Positions 22,970-35,429 are shown, counted from the first letter of the stretch. The stretch is 64,000 bases of DNA from Coprinellus micaceus (GCA_951394405.1 OX596334.1:4960001-5024000); one strand, 5' to 3'. Made by a program: numbers and translations. The notes: a model not told the origin generated them from the sequence alone.

Positions 22970-23430
22970 TATTCTAGGCAATCGCGTCCGGAAGGGGAGA
23001 GAAGAACTGTGTGTATGGGGAAGGCCTCCCACCTCACCCGAGCGAGGACCTATCGAATGATGGCCAGATGCGCGATTTTCGAAATCGCTGAATCGCGATG
23101 GGACCAATTTTCAAGGTATCTATGCCGAGCCCTTTGCTCCGATCGTACGACACTACCACCACAACGGCATCGAGGAAGCCTTCTAAAGTCAGAGGTTCAC
23201 AGTGGCTTGAAACACGTAGATCCCGTCTAGCGCCTCTATGCTGGGCTATTTGTCCGGATTTGGCCTCGTTCACCGCCAAAATGGTTGGCGAGAGGCCTCC
23301 AGAACCATACGTAGGCCTTTAGCCATACCTGTGTGCTCACTTTAAAGGAGGTATACTCAGGGGAGAGGTTTCAGCGTTGGCGTGTATTTATCTTGGGTTC
23401 TTCATCGCTCATACCGTTCCACTCTGCTTC
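22970..23430 (+). repeat. Duplicated block F2, first copy (partner 36936-37320)
   Basis: TTTCAAGGTATCTATGC, ACCACAACGGCAT.GAG.AAGC, GTAGATCCCGTCTAGCGC, TTTGTCCGGATTTGGC.TCGTTC, GAGGTATACTC.GGGGAGAGGTT and CTCTGCTTCTC are shared in order with 36.95-37.31 kb. The minus frame of the partner has words such as NLSRDYTSLNLRTQAWLNTS, so a degraded gene of unknown family is possible. Confidence 0.65.
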
Positions 23431-25680
23431 TCGAGGGATCACGAATTCTCCATTGGAATCAGAGAATGAAGGGTGGTGCACGATGCGTTCAATAGAAACT
23501 GGAAGCCAGAGATGCGGCCACAGCCCTTGGGGTCAATGTGACCCTCGCGGGAGAAGCATCCAGTCCCGATCGTACGGACGCTCGCCGATGTGTCGCACCT
23601 TCTAGTGGCGGAAGTTGTAGTTGAGTTACATTTAGGAGTGTCTTTGAGGGGCTACTTAAATGGGCAAACTACGCGTCAAAATCACCTTCCCCCGAAACGT
23701 GGCTGGCACGGGCGCTTAATGGTGATTGGTTTCGAACAATCTAATCTAATCACATCTTTACCATCTAATCTCCGCTCTGTCGTGTGACCCGCAAGCGGGT
23801 GATGTCGTAGAACGTAGCTGACGTTCACCCTCCTGTTCCCCTCATCATGCTCCCCGACGACGTTTACCTCTCTCTCGTGGAAGTGCATCGCCTCACCAAG
23901 TACCCAGTCTATTGAACGTCACGGATCGACCTGCCTTGGGTCGCGTCATTCCATCTACGTTTCAACGTCCGAACGCGGTGTATGATGTAGAGACACATTT
24001 CGAAGGTTCATCAGGCAGCTCTGAGTGCGTTTCCCCATCGTCAGATTTGTGGTACTGAACCCACCTTTCAAGTCCGGGTACTTGGTAATCATAAGCGCAC
24101 CTTCGTCGAGAGGGGTATTTTTCCCTTTCTATGTTTGGTTTCATGGGCAGCGGAAATTGCCGCCTCGCTCATCCATGACAGTGAGCAACGTGGCACATCT
24201 TGCGCCCAACCGCTATCACGAGCGCCGCATTCGTCCCTCCTTATGTTTCCTGGCTCGTCAAGGGCGGGGGGACTCTCGCACCCGTCTTGGCGACTGTCGA
24301 CCCCTCTCGGTCTCTGTCGACTCGTCCCATGACCTACCACGGTTGCTGTTACTCTTGCGATAAGGCTTCGGGTGCGCTATGACCCGCCTACGGATCTGAC
24401 ACCCGACTGGCGGCACTATGCATGGCGCGACGGGCGACCAGCGTTAACGCCGATGATAAATCGTGTCCCACAATGATGCTGTAGCTTAAGCGCCCAAGCT
24501 GTGGGACTAGACGTAGCGACGTCTCGCTTGCACTGCATCGCATCGATTGGTGGGGCTTCCCAGAGTCCTCCTTCCTCAGGATTGTTATGCATCGCACTGT
24601 TCAGCTAGCAGACAAGTATCCTGAGTCATTACCACTGTCGACGAGCCGATTGCTCATTCCACGGATTCGGTACGACTGCCCGACCTGGTACCACGATATG
24701 TCGCGATCCGTCGGACGGGGCCCAAATGACTAGTCATCGTCCCTGCCAAGGCATAACATACCATGGATTTGGATGTTCTTCTTACCCATCGGGATGTCCT
24801 TCCAGCATTCGACCTGCACCAAACCCAAGGCAACTGCGATTATTGTGCTTGATGAAGCTGATGAAGGCTCACGGCTGTCACTTGCTCGTAATGTCCGTTC
24901 CCGATCCGGAGTGCGGACGTCGGACAGTGCATGGATGAGGAGGGTATTGACACACCAACGTTGCTTCCGTTCACTGGACAAGCCATCTCTGGGTTCCTGT
25001 ACCTAGCTCCTGGGTTCCAGCAGAAGGGAACGTCAAGGCCTGATTCTTCCAGTGCAACGGTGAGATCTGGCGGTATCTGGAAGGCTCTGTACTGATGACT
25101 TGCGGTCTGCTTCCGCGGCACTTTGCATCGGGCTATCTTTAGAACCGGAAGCTTTCCTCGTCGAGGTGCCCCTCACGCGGCGAGGATCGACGCTGCCAAG
25201 CCATAGTTTCCGAGCATTTAACTGAGCCTCCAGTCTATTTTCGACGCCCTCCGTGGACCAATGCGCCGCTCGGGCTCAAGTATGGTCAACTCTTCTTGTC
25301 GCAAGGGCTGAACGTTCAGCATGGAGACCATACGGCACGGTGGGGTAGCTTTACCTCACCTTCGAACGGACAGGTCATGTTGACTGATTCGTACCTGAGA
25401 AAACGAGTCCCAAAAGGATCTCCTTTCATTAACCTACCACAAGGTACGATTGCTTGTGGCGTGGCGGGGAAGTCTACAACGATGCATATTCGTACCTGCG
25501 ATCCTGCGGGCTTCCCTCGTCGTTCGCGGAAGGGCGTTGGTTGGTTTTTGTTCCAGCGATTCAGGTACTGCATCATGTCCGTCATACCGGATATGGGGGA
25601 GGCATTACCCATCCCTCTGTCTCCGTTCGCGAACATTCGGGTATCGCACAGAAGGGGCAACCGCGACGACCCCAGAAATC
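23431..25680. other. Intergenic region upstream of laccase, no gene seen
   Basis: Short open frames only. 24840-25121 on the minus strand is open for 93 residues but has no motif. GGGCGCTTAATGG (23709) and TAAGCGCCC (24488) are stray copies of the R1 motif, and ATCTAATCTAATC occurs near 23740. Confidence 0.4.
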
Positions 25681-25682
25681 GC

Positions 25683-25689
25683 TATAAAG
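25683..25689 (+). promoter_or_regulatory. TATA box of the laccase gene
   Basis: TATAAAG lies 44 bp upstream of the laccase ATG. I saw no other promoter element that I would defend. Confidence 0.65.
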
Positions 25690-25726
25690 GCTCACCTCGA
25701 ACGAGGCAATTCAGCATTCCACTCAA

Positions 25727-28073
25727 ATGGTTTCTCTCTCTCCTTCCTTCAAGCTTCTCGCCCAGCTCGCGCTATTCTCCGTCACCGCGCTCGCGGCCGA
25801 CGTGAACTATGTGTTCAACATCGTGAACGCGAACATCTCTCCCGATGGTTTTAGTCGGCCAGCGGTGCTCGTCAATGGCGCGTTCCCTGGAACGCTCATC
25901 GAGGCTACGCCCGCCGATACTCTCCATATCACCGTCAACAATCAGTTGACTGACCCCCTCATGCGGTACGTTCATTTCGGATATTCCTGTAGGATGGATG
26001 ACGCTGAACGTTGTCTCGTAGGCGAAGTACTTCGGTTCATTGGCACGGTTTGGTACGTATCGACGCCCTCCGCTTAATGTGTTGCATGATGCTTACCATT
26101 TCCCCAAGTTCCAAGGTCGCACCGCATCGGAAGATGGACGTATGTCGAGATCCTGCCCTCTTATGAAGTCTGTATCCGAGATACTGACCCGGCGACAGCC
26201 GCTATGGTCACCCAATGTCCCATCGCCCCTGGGAACTCGTACACATACGACAGTAAGCTTGACTTCTGTCGCCTTGTATTCGCCTACTGACGATACCTCC
26301 CTTTCATCAGTTCCTCTGGCCGGCCAGGCAGGTACCCATTGGTATCACAGCCATCTTTCGTCCCAATACGTCGACGGCCTCCGAGGGTGAGATCTTAGTC
26401 GCGTTTCTTCCGGTTCCATTACTCATGTCCCGTCGCAGAGTTATCGTCGTTAGGGGTATGTCAGCTACTCCTCGCTCTGACCATTTAACTCATCCTATGG
26501 CTCGCTCTCTCAGACCCTAGCGATCCTCATCTCGCTCTCTACGATGAGGACAATGCTAACACAGTCATAACGCTGGGTGACTGGTACCACCTCGTGGGTC
26601 GCTTTCATCCTTGTCTATCGAGCTTTTCTCACCTCTTCCATGCCCATACAGCCAGCACCCGGTATCCAAGATCTCTATATCGCTGGAGGGCACGAGCCTG
26701 TATGTCTACGGTCTTGCCATTCTTCACTTCGAGACCTCTTACTCACGCGTTTCATCTCTAGGTCCCCGATTCGGGTACTATCAACGGAATCGGACGCTAC
26801 GTCGGCGGTCCCTCTGTCACTCGTACTCGCGTCAACGTCGTCCAGGGGAAGAAGTACCGATTCCGCGTCGTCAATATTTCCGCCTATGCAGGGTTTAGGT
26901 TCTCGATCGAGGGTCATTCGCTCACAATCATCGAGGTGTGTCTATTGATTTGCTGAAGGCCTGTCTCATGGACTTACTCGCCCGAAAGGTCGATGGTATC
27001 AACCACGTCGCGAAAGTTGTCGATGGATTCGACGTCTACGCCGGCCAGCGCTACTCCGTCGTAGTGAACGCGAACCAGGCAATTAAGAACTACTGGATCC
27101 GTGCGCCCATGGAGCTTCAGCATGCCGCGGACAACGATAACCGTACGTCGTTCAGCTCCTTCTTTGCTACTCGAGGAAACTCACAATCTATGATAGTCGA
27201 TATCGACAACGTCTACGCGGTGCTCCACTACGACGGAGCCCCCAACGCTGAGCCCACTACTCGCGCCGACCGGGACCCCGACACCGTTCTTCAGGAGCAC
27301 ACCCTCGTTCCTCTCGACAACCCCGGTGCCCCGGGTGGGAGTGCACCCGCTGACAGGGTCATTGACTTGCAGTTCACCCGTGATACCACTGCTGGGACCA
27401 AGGTGTGTTCCCTCTCGCTATAACCCCTTCTTTCTCTCAACCCATGCTCAATTGTCTCGATCTTTGATAGTGGTTGTTCAATGGGATCCAGTACCACTCT
27501 CCCAGTGTCCCGACTCTGCTTCAGATTATGAGCGGGGCGAGTCTTGCGAGCGATTTCACGGCTTCGGAGCATACCCTTATCCTCAACCATAACGAGATCG
27601 TCGAGATTCATCTCCATGGCTCTGCTAATGGCCATTTCCATCCCTTCCAGTACGTTTACCTTTTCTCTCCCATTCTCCTCAAGGACTGGTTCTAACGACT
27701 GCTTAATGAATAGTCTCCACGGCCACGCCTTCGATATCATCCAAGGCGACAGTGGCCCAGCCAACTACCTCAACCCTCCTCGTCGCGACGTCGTCGGTAT
27801 CAAGGGTGGAACTGGGATCATCCGTTTCAAGGCTGATAACCCTGGGCCTTGGTTCCTCCACTGTCACATCGGTGAGTCCGGCTCTAGGCTCGGAGCTTGC
27901 TGAAGATGCTGATTCGCCCTTTTTCACCAGACTGGCATCTCGAAGCAGGTCTTGCTGTCGTCTTTGCCGAAGCGCCTGCTGAGAACCTTAGCGGACCCAA
28001 GGCTCAGATCATCAAGCCTGAGTGGTCTGCTCTCTGCCCGATCTACAATGCTCTCGCTCCCGGTCTTCAGTAA
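25727..28073 (+). CDS. Laccase (multicopper oxidase), secreted, 14 exons
   Basis: Laccase oxidises phenols and reduces O2 to water, acting outside the cell. Exons: 25727-25965, 26022-26052, 26109-26139, 26199-26252, 26311-26386, 26439-26455, 26514-26593, 26652-26699, 26762-26935, 26989-27142, 27197-27402, 27471-27649, 27714-27871 and 27931-28073. They sum to 1590 nt (529 residues), the usual basidiomycete laccase length. A signal peptide (MVSLSPSFKLLAQLALFSVT ALA) precedes ADVNYVFN. Copper motifs in order: HWHGLFQ, HWYHSHLSSQY, HPFHLHGHAFDII and HCHIDWHLEAGL; the last carries the type-1 Cys and places Leu at the axial position, ten residues after it. All introns obey GT..AG and keep frame, and the gene looks functional. 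VIVVR before DPSDPH replaces the more usual PFVIY-like stretch. Exon 6 is only 17 nt. A TATA box lies 44 bp upstream. The 3' flank is duplicated at 16.0-17.8 kb next to a broken laccase copy. Confidence 0.97.
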
Positions 28074-28289
28074 TTGTTTTAACTGTATTGAGGAAGTTTA
28101 GTCTTCCCCTCTCGTCTCAGTACCTTGTTTATTTCTTTTTATTGGGTCTCATCCCGGGCTCTGTGGTCATTGCGTCCCTTGTATCCTTAGGTTTCTATCT
28201 TTATACCCGCTTCACCGTATCTTGTAACATTCCAACATCGTGTATCTGTTAAAAGCCAATATTTATAGTCGTCCACAGTCTCGTACACC

Positions 28290-30040
28290 CGATAGCAGGA
28301 CCAAACACTGAGGATCGCCGTGATTGAAGGGACAAGTCCCAATCACGAAGTCGCTTGTTGACATTGGCAGGGCTTCGAATTATTCTCACGTTCTCGAGGT
28401 ATGTCTTCAGCCAGAGATACACCGAGTCCAAGCACCCATATTGGAGATTTGCCTTGCGAGGAGGAGAACAGCGAAATAGGATGAAGCCCCTGAGTCGGAG
28501 TCCAAATGCCCACAGGCACCGATTTGTTGACGGTTTGTTTGCTCTGCCCCAGCTTCGCCCCCACGATCGCTGCTCTACCTGAACAATAGGCCTTTCACCG
28601 ATACCCTTCATATCGAATCCGCCTCACCATCTTCACCCCGCAAACTCTTCTATCACTCGACCGAGAGGCTTCTCGACGCATCGACCTCCCGGATTTTCGA
28701 CCCACAACCATTCGCTTGCGACGCAGTCTAACGAGGGATTCGGATGAAGAACGAGGGAAATGAGGTGTGTGGGCTCGAGACTGCATGCTGCCTCTTCTAA
28801 CGTCGCCCCTTCCTCTCAGGAATCTTCTAGCATCGGCGCAAGGGATACCCCCGATATCTTCGACACGGGGAGGGTTGGCATAGATCCGCAATTCGGTGCG
28901 TACTCATCCTTCCCCCTGGCAGTTACCTCTCTGAATTCACCTCCTCCCCTAGATAATCCCCCTGCCACGTCTATCCAACCCCGAGTCCAAGAAGCCCATG
29001 TCCACGCCGCCGCATGGTCTCACTCGCAACTCCCTCGCAACGCGTCCAGCGTCACCCCCGAGGCAGACGAACAACCGTCGACAATACGCCCAGTGGCTTG
29101 GGATGCCCGCCCACGCGCGTAGGGAGAAGGAACAGGAGTCGCAGATCGGGATAGGTCCGCCCAACTCATGCCCCATCCCCGTGCTCCGACTAACCATGTT
29201 CCTCTCTCCAGCCGCAGGAGTACCCTTCTGCCTGCGCACGACCTAGCCCCATCCTGCGAGTCACCTCACCCCGTCCCAACCCCACATTGACCGCCCCAAG
29301 CCCATCATTACGTGCCTCACCACCGAAGCCCGGCTCCTCCACTTCGAGGGTTCCAAGTCACATCCTGAACGCTCGGAGCAAGCAACTCCCCGTCGCTGTC
29401 TCAAGCCATGTCTCCCGATCGACCCGTCCGACCTCCCTCGTCCGACTGTCCCCCCGTCCCTGGGCGGCGGGTGCCATCCGGAATCCGACATGCTAGGTTG
29501 CTGGAAAGCCCGAACGAAGAGCTAGGAACTCCCTACCCAGTCGAAGGAGGTCGAAGAACATGGATCCGTCGCTCCGATGGTGGGGTCTGGAGCGTCCCGA
29601 AGACGTCGTTCCCGCTGGAGGAACCTGCGAGAGCACTGGACGTAGTGTAGAGGGTACGCCCAGCGTGGAGGAGTCAAGGAAGATGAGGGGTTTGGGGGGC
29701 GTCGTCATATAGACGATTCGAAATGTGCGTCCCTTCATCCGATTCCGATATTCCCCTTTATCCTTCAGCCTACATCCCAATGGCCCACCTTTCCCCTTCT
29801 TTATCTTTTATCTCCACCGTTCTCTACATCCTTTCTTCGCTCTCTTTGGCCTACTGCGCCTCGAGCTCACCACCCCACGAGCCCCGTATTCGAACGCAGC
29901 TATACTCCGCTGTGGTCACGCTTCTTCCCTACCCTGTGCTATCCTACCGCCCCTCCAGCCATTTCGCTCCGAGCCCCTCTTCATTGCCATACGTGTCGTT
30001 CAGTGAGACTGATAGTTATCTATTATGCAGGTTATTCCGC
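28290..30040 (+). repeat. Laccase 3' flank, duplicated segment (partner 16005-17770)
   Basis: The landmarks are given for the partner. This copy adjoins the intact laccase, so it is the better guide to the ancestral order. Ser/Pro/Arg-rich frames occur on both strands but do not survive in the partner. Confidence 0.8.
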
Positions 30041-30516
30041 CGGCCCGAGTATAGCTTAGAGCATCGCGAATATCCCAACGGAATATGCTTCGCTGTTCAT
30101 TACTCCCAAAACGATCCAGAATATACAATCTATTGGGAGACCTCTCCATATTCTCCTTGCTTCACGCCAGCGATCCTTCAGTGTGGCAAGACTTGCCGTA
30201 GCGACGAATGTGGATGTACATTCCTTGGTTGCTCTTCGTCGGGTGAGTACCTCGCGACCTACATTCGACCACTGAGGACAAGTCCGTATACCCAAGACGG
30301 CACTTAATTGTTCGTCTTGAGGATGACTGACGCCTCCGACCATTCCTTACTTGTGGCTCAGAATGGTACGGTTGTTGTTGGTTTCGTCTGGCACCCACAG
30401 GACGTGTGGTCGCATAAATACTTGGGAGGACACCTTTCTACACCACTCAACGTTTGCTCGACTTGTCGTCCCCGCACAAAACCGATACGATTGCCAGCCA
30501 GCCCACTCCCTATAAC
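30041..30516. other. Spacer with open frames, no confident gene
   Basis: A plus-strand frame at about 30010-30307 reads HREYPNGICFAVHYSQNDPE then PAILQCGKTCRSDECGCTFL. It is Cys-rich and ends shortly before the gene at 30517. It may be an upstream exon or a separate remnant. Opposing minus-strand frames are also open, so coding strand and function are undecided. Confidence 0.25.
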
Positions 30517-31024
30517 ATGGGATTCTTTGAAGGCGCACACCACTTCACTATCGAACGACTAAACGCCACAGTAACCCACCCTGTCCCGGACGGCCCAAAG
30601 GCCACTTCTGGAAGTGGCGGTGAGTCGTCTCGCCTGAGTCACCGCAACGAGAGCTCGTATAAACTGACCGGTATCTTCGACTAGATAGTACAATCGGCCC
30701 CAACCACGGACCCATCACATGCGCGAAGCCTGTGACGGCTGGGAGCTCTGTCGATTTTCACGGTGAGTGAAACGCGGTATCCACACCGCGACCTAGCACG
30801 TCTAACCGGTTATAGGAGGACTTCGCGAGCTACGTCGACAGGGCTCAGCTGCGGACGTCCCTGCTTCGAATCGGAATCCAGGGAATGCAAACACTTCTGA
30901 GGGAGACGACGATCAGATGGAGGCAGGCCAAGATGTCGAGGGGCGGCACGAGAAGTGGCAAACACGAATAGCTCCTGTTCGTCTCCTACGCAAATGGCTC
31001 TTGCGGCCCATAGCTTGGAGATGA
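30517..31024 (+). CDS. Small hypothetical protein, 129 aa, with GAHHFTI N-terminus
   Basis: Three exons (30517-30619, 30685-30762, 30816-31024) join in frame through GTGAGT donors and TAG acceptors. The protein starts MGFFEGAHHFTIERLNATVT, continues into DSTIGPNHGPITCAKPVTAG, then GGLRELRRQG and an acidic/polar tail, ending in TGA. The opening resembles the short F..A.(N/H)F.I motif seen at the N-terminus of many basidiomycete NACHT/STAND P-loop proteins, but no NTPase domain follows, so this would be a stand-alone or truncated version. That assignment is inference. It converges on the zinc-finger gene, with 207 bp between the stops. Confidence 0.5.
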
Positions 31025-31231
31025 ATCCCCTTCCTGCCGCCTTTCGCCTTCGTAAACCTACCCAGCCATCGGAACAACCTTGGGAAGGAGACTTAGGGGA
31101 TTCGTTGGACGTTCCACTGATCTTACTTTACATTTCTACACCGCTGCATGTCAAGAGAGGGAACCGTGAAACTAACGTCCTGTACATGAAAAATGAATCC
31201 CAGAGAAAGCTTTTGAACGAATTCGAGTCTT

Positions 31232-33369
31232 CTAAACGAAGATCCTCGGCCCGAACGTGATAAACTGTGGTAGACTGTCCGGTCTGGTGTCCCTGTTGAA
31301 TCGCTTCACCGTGGATGGGCATTCGAGTAGTCCGCCTGCGATCATATACGAGACGACCTCGTTCGCGTTTTCCATCTCTGCGAACTTCGATGCCGCTCGA
31401 TTCCATTGACGGAGTGACTGGGGTGTGTTTTGGACCAGGGACCATATGAACGTCCCCCATTTCTGACGACGTTGCTCGTTATCGGATTTTTGCTCTGGAT
31501 TCCAGAGTTTGTACACCTGCATGAAGTATTGGTAGACTAGGTTCTCTGTAGAGATGGCGTCCCGAAGGGGGAACGGTGGGATGTCCTCTCCTTGTTCGCG
31601 CCCGAGTCCGTTGCTCGAGGTTTGTTTCCGCCTTAGGCGTTTCGCCGGGCCCGAAAGGTGGGTAGATATCGCTGTAGCCTCCTGACCCCCGCTGGGGAAC
31701 GGTTGGCTCATATGTGGCCCTGCGCCATTCCGTTCCAGCGTGAGGGTAGAGTTTTCAGAAGCGTCGGCAATAAGATCCCCGTGCGTATCTCTAATACTAC
31801 ATTCACAGTAAGCCTCTAACTACATAAAGAAACCAAAGAATGCACTCACGCGTCGGCAAAGTCGATTCCGTGCTGTTCCTCCATATGGTCAATCAGAATC
31901 CTCACTTCGGCTCTCTGGAACCGTACGCAAAGCGGACAAACCCAAATGGCTTTTGGCGTGGACTCAGCCAGGCTGTGGTTGCCTCCTGTCTGGACGATGT
32001 GATGGTAGAGATCGCGACAGTGCCTGAAGTTCTTGCCGCACGAACAGAAGTGTATTGCTCCGGTTTTACAGTACCACCTGAGAACGGGTCGTGTGAGCTG
32101 ATCTGGGCGTAGCGAGGAATATGACGGAACGCCAAAAGGGCCCAGGAAAGGCAAGGTGGTGTCCAGCGAGGGATCGCCGTCCGTTCGTCGGGCTTGTGGA
32201 ACCAAAGCGTCGTAGAGTTGGAACGCCGCGATTGGATCTAGACCAGAGGCAGCAGAGGTATTACGTGCCCTCGTAGCATCCTCGACGGATCCACTGCGAA
32301 CACCGCCCACTCCAATTCCGTGAGGGTTCGACGCATTTGTGGCGAAACCATTCCTCGCGACCTTTGGGGTGTCTGGCTTCCGATCCCAGTTTGCAAGCCT
32401 CGTAAAGTAGTCACTTGGGTTATCGTTCGACTCCTTGGGAGTCGAGGTCTCGCCGTCCGAGCTTTTGGGATCCTTCGAGTTGTTGGTACTGATACACCTC
32501 ATGGACCTTGGGACGTGGGCGTCGAGGGTTTCTCCCGCGTCTGCAGATGCTACCCCTCCCCAGGTGTACTCGGGAAGCTCCTGCATGACAATATCAACGG
32601 TAGCGTGTTGGGAGCCTACGTTTGGTGGTGTTCTGTAGTCCATGAATTCCTGGAACTGACCTGGCTGCATCGACAAAACCTCGAGGACTTTGGAATAGTC
32701 GTCTAGTCCAGGGGTAGCCATCGTCCCATTTTGTTGAGTGAAATAGACTGGGTCATCCAGAAGGGAGCAGGTATTCTTGTTCACCAATCTCGAATGAGCG
32801 GGGACGAGGTTCGTATTGCGAAGGTCTCCGCCAGCGCGCGATAGTGCGATTGGCCGGCGAGGGGCAGGCGCGTGGATATGCGAGGAGCCTGACCCGGTTC
32901 GTAATGCGTAGAATGGTGCGTCGGAGTGGGTCGGGGAGCTAAGGGGATGTTGATTCTCGCCCGCGTTGGGCCTCCTGCGCCCAGGTCGAGGTGCATCGTC
33001 CATTCGGTGTTGAGCAGGTACCTGCGCATCGACTTCGTGAATCCGGTGCAAAGGAATTGAGAACTCGCTGACTCTGCTCTTCGGTCCTCTTGTTGCAGTA
33101 GAGTGGTGGGGCTCGAAGTATGGAGCGTGTTGTCCACCTGTTGAGCGCTCGGTGTGCTGATAGGTCGATGTGGGGCTGGTATGGGATGAGTCGAAGTTGC
33201 TGAGCGACCGTTGCGTTAAGGAGAAGTGCTCGAACAACGCCGAAAATTCGAGGTCAGACATCTGCCCGTTGGACACTCCACCGTGCGATAGACCGACGTT
33301 TGAGGGTCTCGAGGGGTTGTGCTGAGGCAAAGCCTGCGAATACCCGTAACTTCCAGCAGCTGCGTCCAT
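31232..33369 (-). CDS. C2H2-type zinc-finger protein, 694 aa
   Basis: Exon 1 runs 33369-31850 and exon 2 runs 31796-31232. The 53-bp intron has a GTGAGT donor, CTTAC branch-like site and TAG acceptor, and the frame continues as FADA-IRDTHGD. Residues 1-430 are Ser/Pro/His-rich and disordered-looking. Two finger-like units follow at residues 442-465 (FCSCGKNFRHCRDLYHH..H) and 478-500 (CPLCVRFQRAEVRILIDHM EEQH). The C-terminal 180 residues include ENLVYQYFMQVYKLWNP and WGTFIWSLVQNTPQ, probably helical. The layout suggests a DNA-binding regulator, but I know no named orthologue and have no target. The first finger has C-x-C spacing, which is not canonical. A separate 104-residue frame overlaps the 5' end (33568-33254) and contains CNCGDIAYLPNSKEHMTKQH; it may be an upstream ORF or nothing. 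Confidence 0.75.
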
Positions 33370-34819
33370 TGTCGCGAATAGGAGTGGGCCACCTGGCCTG
33401 GAGTAGAGGTTGACTTATCTGGTCGGTGCAGAGTAAGTAAAAGAGCTTAGTCGACGCTGACCGAGTGGGGCAACTCATCAGGTCGTGCTGTTTGGTCATA
33501 TGCTCCTTCGAATTAGGAAGGTAGGCGATATCGCCACAATTGCACGTGACCAATGCGAAGCCAAACAAACACGAATCGTTCGACTAGTTCTTGATAATCT
33601 TACTCCCTTTCGCGCTGTATCAATAAGTTCACTCCAGGGTGCATTATAGATTTGGAATGAGCACTAGCAATATCCTACCTCGACGTCGTCGCAGTACATT
33701 CAAAACCCGTGCACGAGAAAGTGTAACGCGTCACCGAACTTTACAGAACGCGGCACTCACCATCGAATGCTCGCAGACTGAAGAGAAGGAAGAAGATATG
33801 TGTGGTCCACATGGCAGCGCGGTAGTTCGATAGCTAAGTGCGCCTTGCCATAACATGCAATGGGCTGACATCTCGTATATAATGCTGCAGGATAGAATAC
33901 CACGTCCAGAATACTAAGTTCTCATCCAATTCTCATCTTTTCTGTACTGGCATTCACCGCCAAATCCTACGGTCTCTGGCGCTCCTTCCCGCCTCCGACG
34001 CGTGCGTCGTTTGAACACATTTGGACTGAGCGTCGTGCACAGCGCGATCTCCAAATCGGGATGCCGCCGTGTCGGCTGTTCCGTCAAGTTTGTCTCAGAA
34101 GCCGCAGCCAAATGCCGGTTGGCGGCTCTATCTCTTCAACTTGAACTATCCCCACCATCTACCACGTCCCCCCCTCAGCCTCATTCTCTGGAATACCCTT
34201 GAAGCTTGCTCTCGGATCGTGGGGCTCGAAGTCTTTTGCACATACGACGAAGCGGAACGAACGCTGGACATGAACGAGGATTGTCTTCTTTGTATTTGGC
34301 TGCTATCTACGTCACTTGCGGCCCGAAGCATGTCATTCGCGTAATGTACTGATCTTGGTTGGACATCCTAGATAGGCTCCCCCCCCTGCACGATTCCCAT
34401 ATATCGGACCACTCGTAAATCTTACCCCCTCCCTACGCTCCCACCACGCGCCATCAGCGTCCTCAAGGACGTTCTGTCCAGAGGGTATATGATTCTGGCC
34501 ACGATAATCACAAACACATAGTTCCACGCTGTGCTGATCCATACCAACTGGTTCTGTATCGACGGCCGGGTTCCCTCATATGGTCGTCGAGGTGTGGCGC
34601 GTCTGGCTCAAGCTATCTGGGGACCAGCGAGATGTTCAAACCGGGTCGAAGGTAGGTCTTTAAGTAAGAGCCGCATTGATTATTAGGCTCCCCTCAGTAC
34701 GACAGGGTACATATGTGCAGTGACTGTTCGATGGAATGTGCATATTCAACGTCGGTAGGGGGGATAGAGAGAGAAGGCAGTTCAGGTGGAAAGGAAGAGG
34801 GATGGAGCTCTTCGGGTAA
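33370..34819. other. Intergenic, no gene seen
   Basis: Short open frames on both strands. GATCTTGGTTGGACATCCTA near 34352 resembles GATCTTGGTTCGATATCCAA near 40692, a weak dispersed similarity. No motif was recognised. Confidence 0.4.
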
Positions 34820-35103
34820 TTACCAGCACGGGGGGGCATTCCCGTGTCCGCACTGCTCAGCCTTCGTTTGAATAAGTTGCCAGGACGCATGGAGGAATAC
34901 AGGCAGGGAGGGATGAAAAAAGCGTACCTTAGGTGTGGGCAAAACCGCATCTTGTTTAGAGGGAGGGGCACCGAGAGCACCAAGGCCTGCCAAAAGAATG
35001 GTCGACGGGAATTAGCTCAACGTATCAATTCACAGCCACCACTAGCAAACGTACTCTGGACAAAGACGGCGATGACCATGGCAGCGATGACGGAGAACTT
35101 CAT
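34820..35103 (-). CDS. Small secreted peptide precursor, 46 aa, ending CGHGNAPPCW
   Basis: Three exons on the minus strand (35103-35055, 34986-34928, 34852-34820) total 141 nt. Donors are GTACGT and GTACGC; acceptors are GGCAG and AGCAG. The N-terminus MKFSVIAAMVIAVFVQ continues into SLGALGA, a clear signal peptide. A spacer APPSKQDAVLPTPK follows, and exon 3 alone encodes CGHGNAPPCW and the stop. The two Cys can pair. A TATA box is present upstream. The C-terminal -PCW recalls the ascomycete alpha-pheromone type (for example Fusarium WCTW..QPCW), but there is no dibasic Kex2 site and only one copy of the peptide, and basidiomycete mating pheromones known to me are farnesylated a-factor types. 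Function is therefore unknown; it may be a signalling peptide, effector or short bioactive peptide. Too short for ordinary gene finders. Supporting points are frame conservation across two introns, signal peptide, TATA box and isolation of the peptide on its own exon. Confidence 0.65.
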
Positions 35104-35221
35104 TGTTGCTTTGCACAAAGTGTATGGATTGAAAGAGTAAAGTGAGTTTGTTTGTTGTGACTCTTGTGAGAGAGGGAAAGCGCGGAGACGGGGGTGAAGG
35201 CACGACCTCACCGAGTCTCTG

Positions 35222-35231
35222 GTATTTAAAT
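35222..35231 (-). promoter_or_regulatory. TATA box of the small peptide gene
   Basis: The palindromic TATTTAAATA lies about 120 bp upstream of the ATG at 35103, leaving room for a 5' UTR of roughly 90 bases. Confidence 0.5.
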
Positions 35232-35429
35232 ATTGTGCGTCCAGCCTCTGGGAACGCCCGTCTCGGCCGGTCAATAGGTGTTTGTTTTTCCAGGACTGAG
35301 AGCCTGTGACAGGGTCATGGGCGGATGAGCAGATCAGTGAAAATTTCAGGCGCTGGGTGTATAGGGCCATTGGTCGCTTGGAGCCAGACAGTTGGGGGTT
35401 CTTCGGATGAGACTATCATGGGATTCGGC

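Noticed and set aside
25296..25805. 169-residue plus-strand frame upstream of and overlapping the laccase start
   Set aside because: It overlaps the laccase TATA box and exon 1 in another frame and shows no motif.
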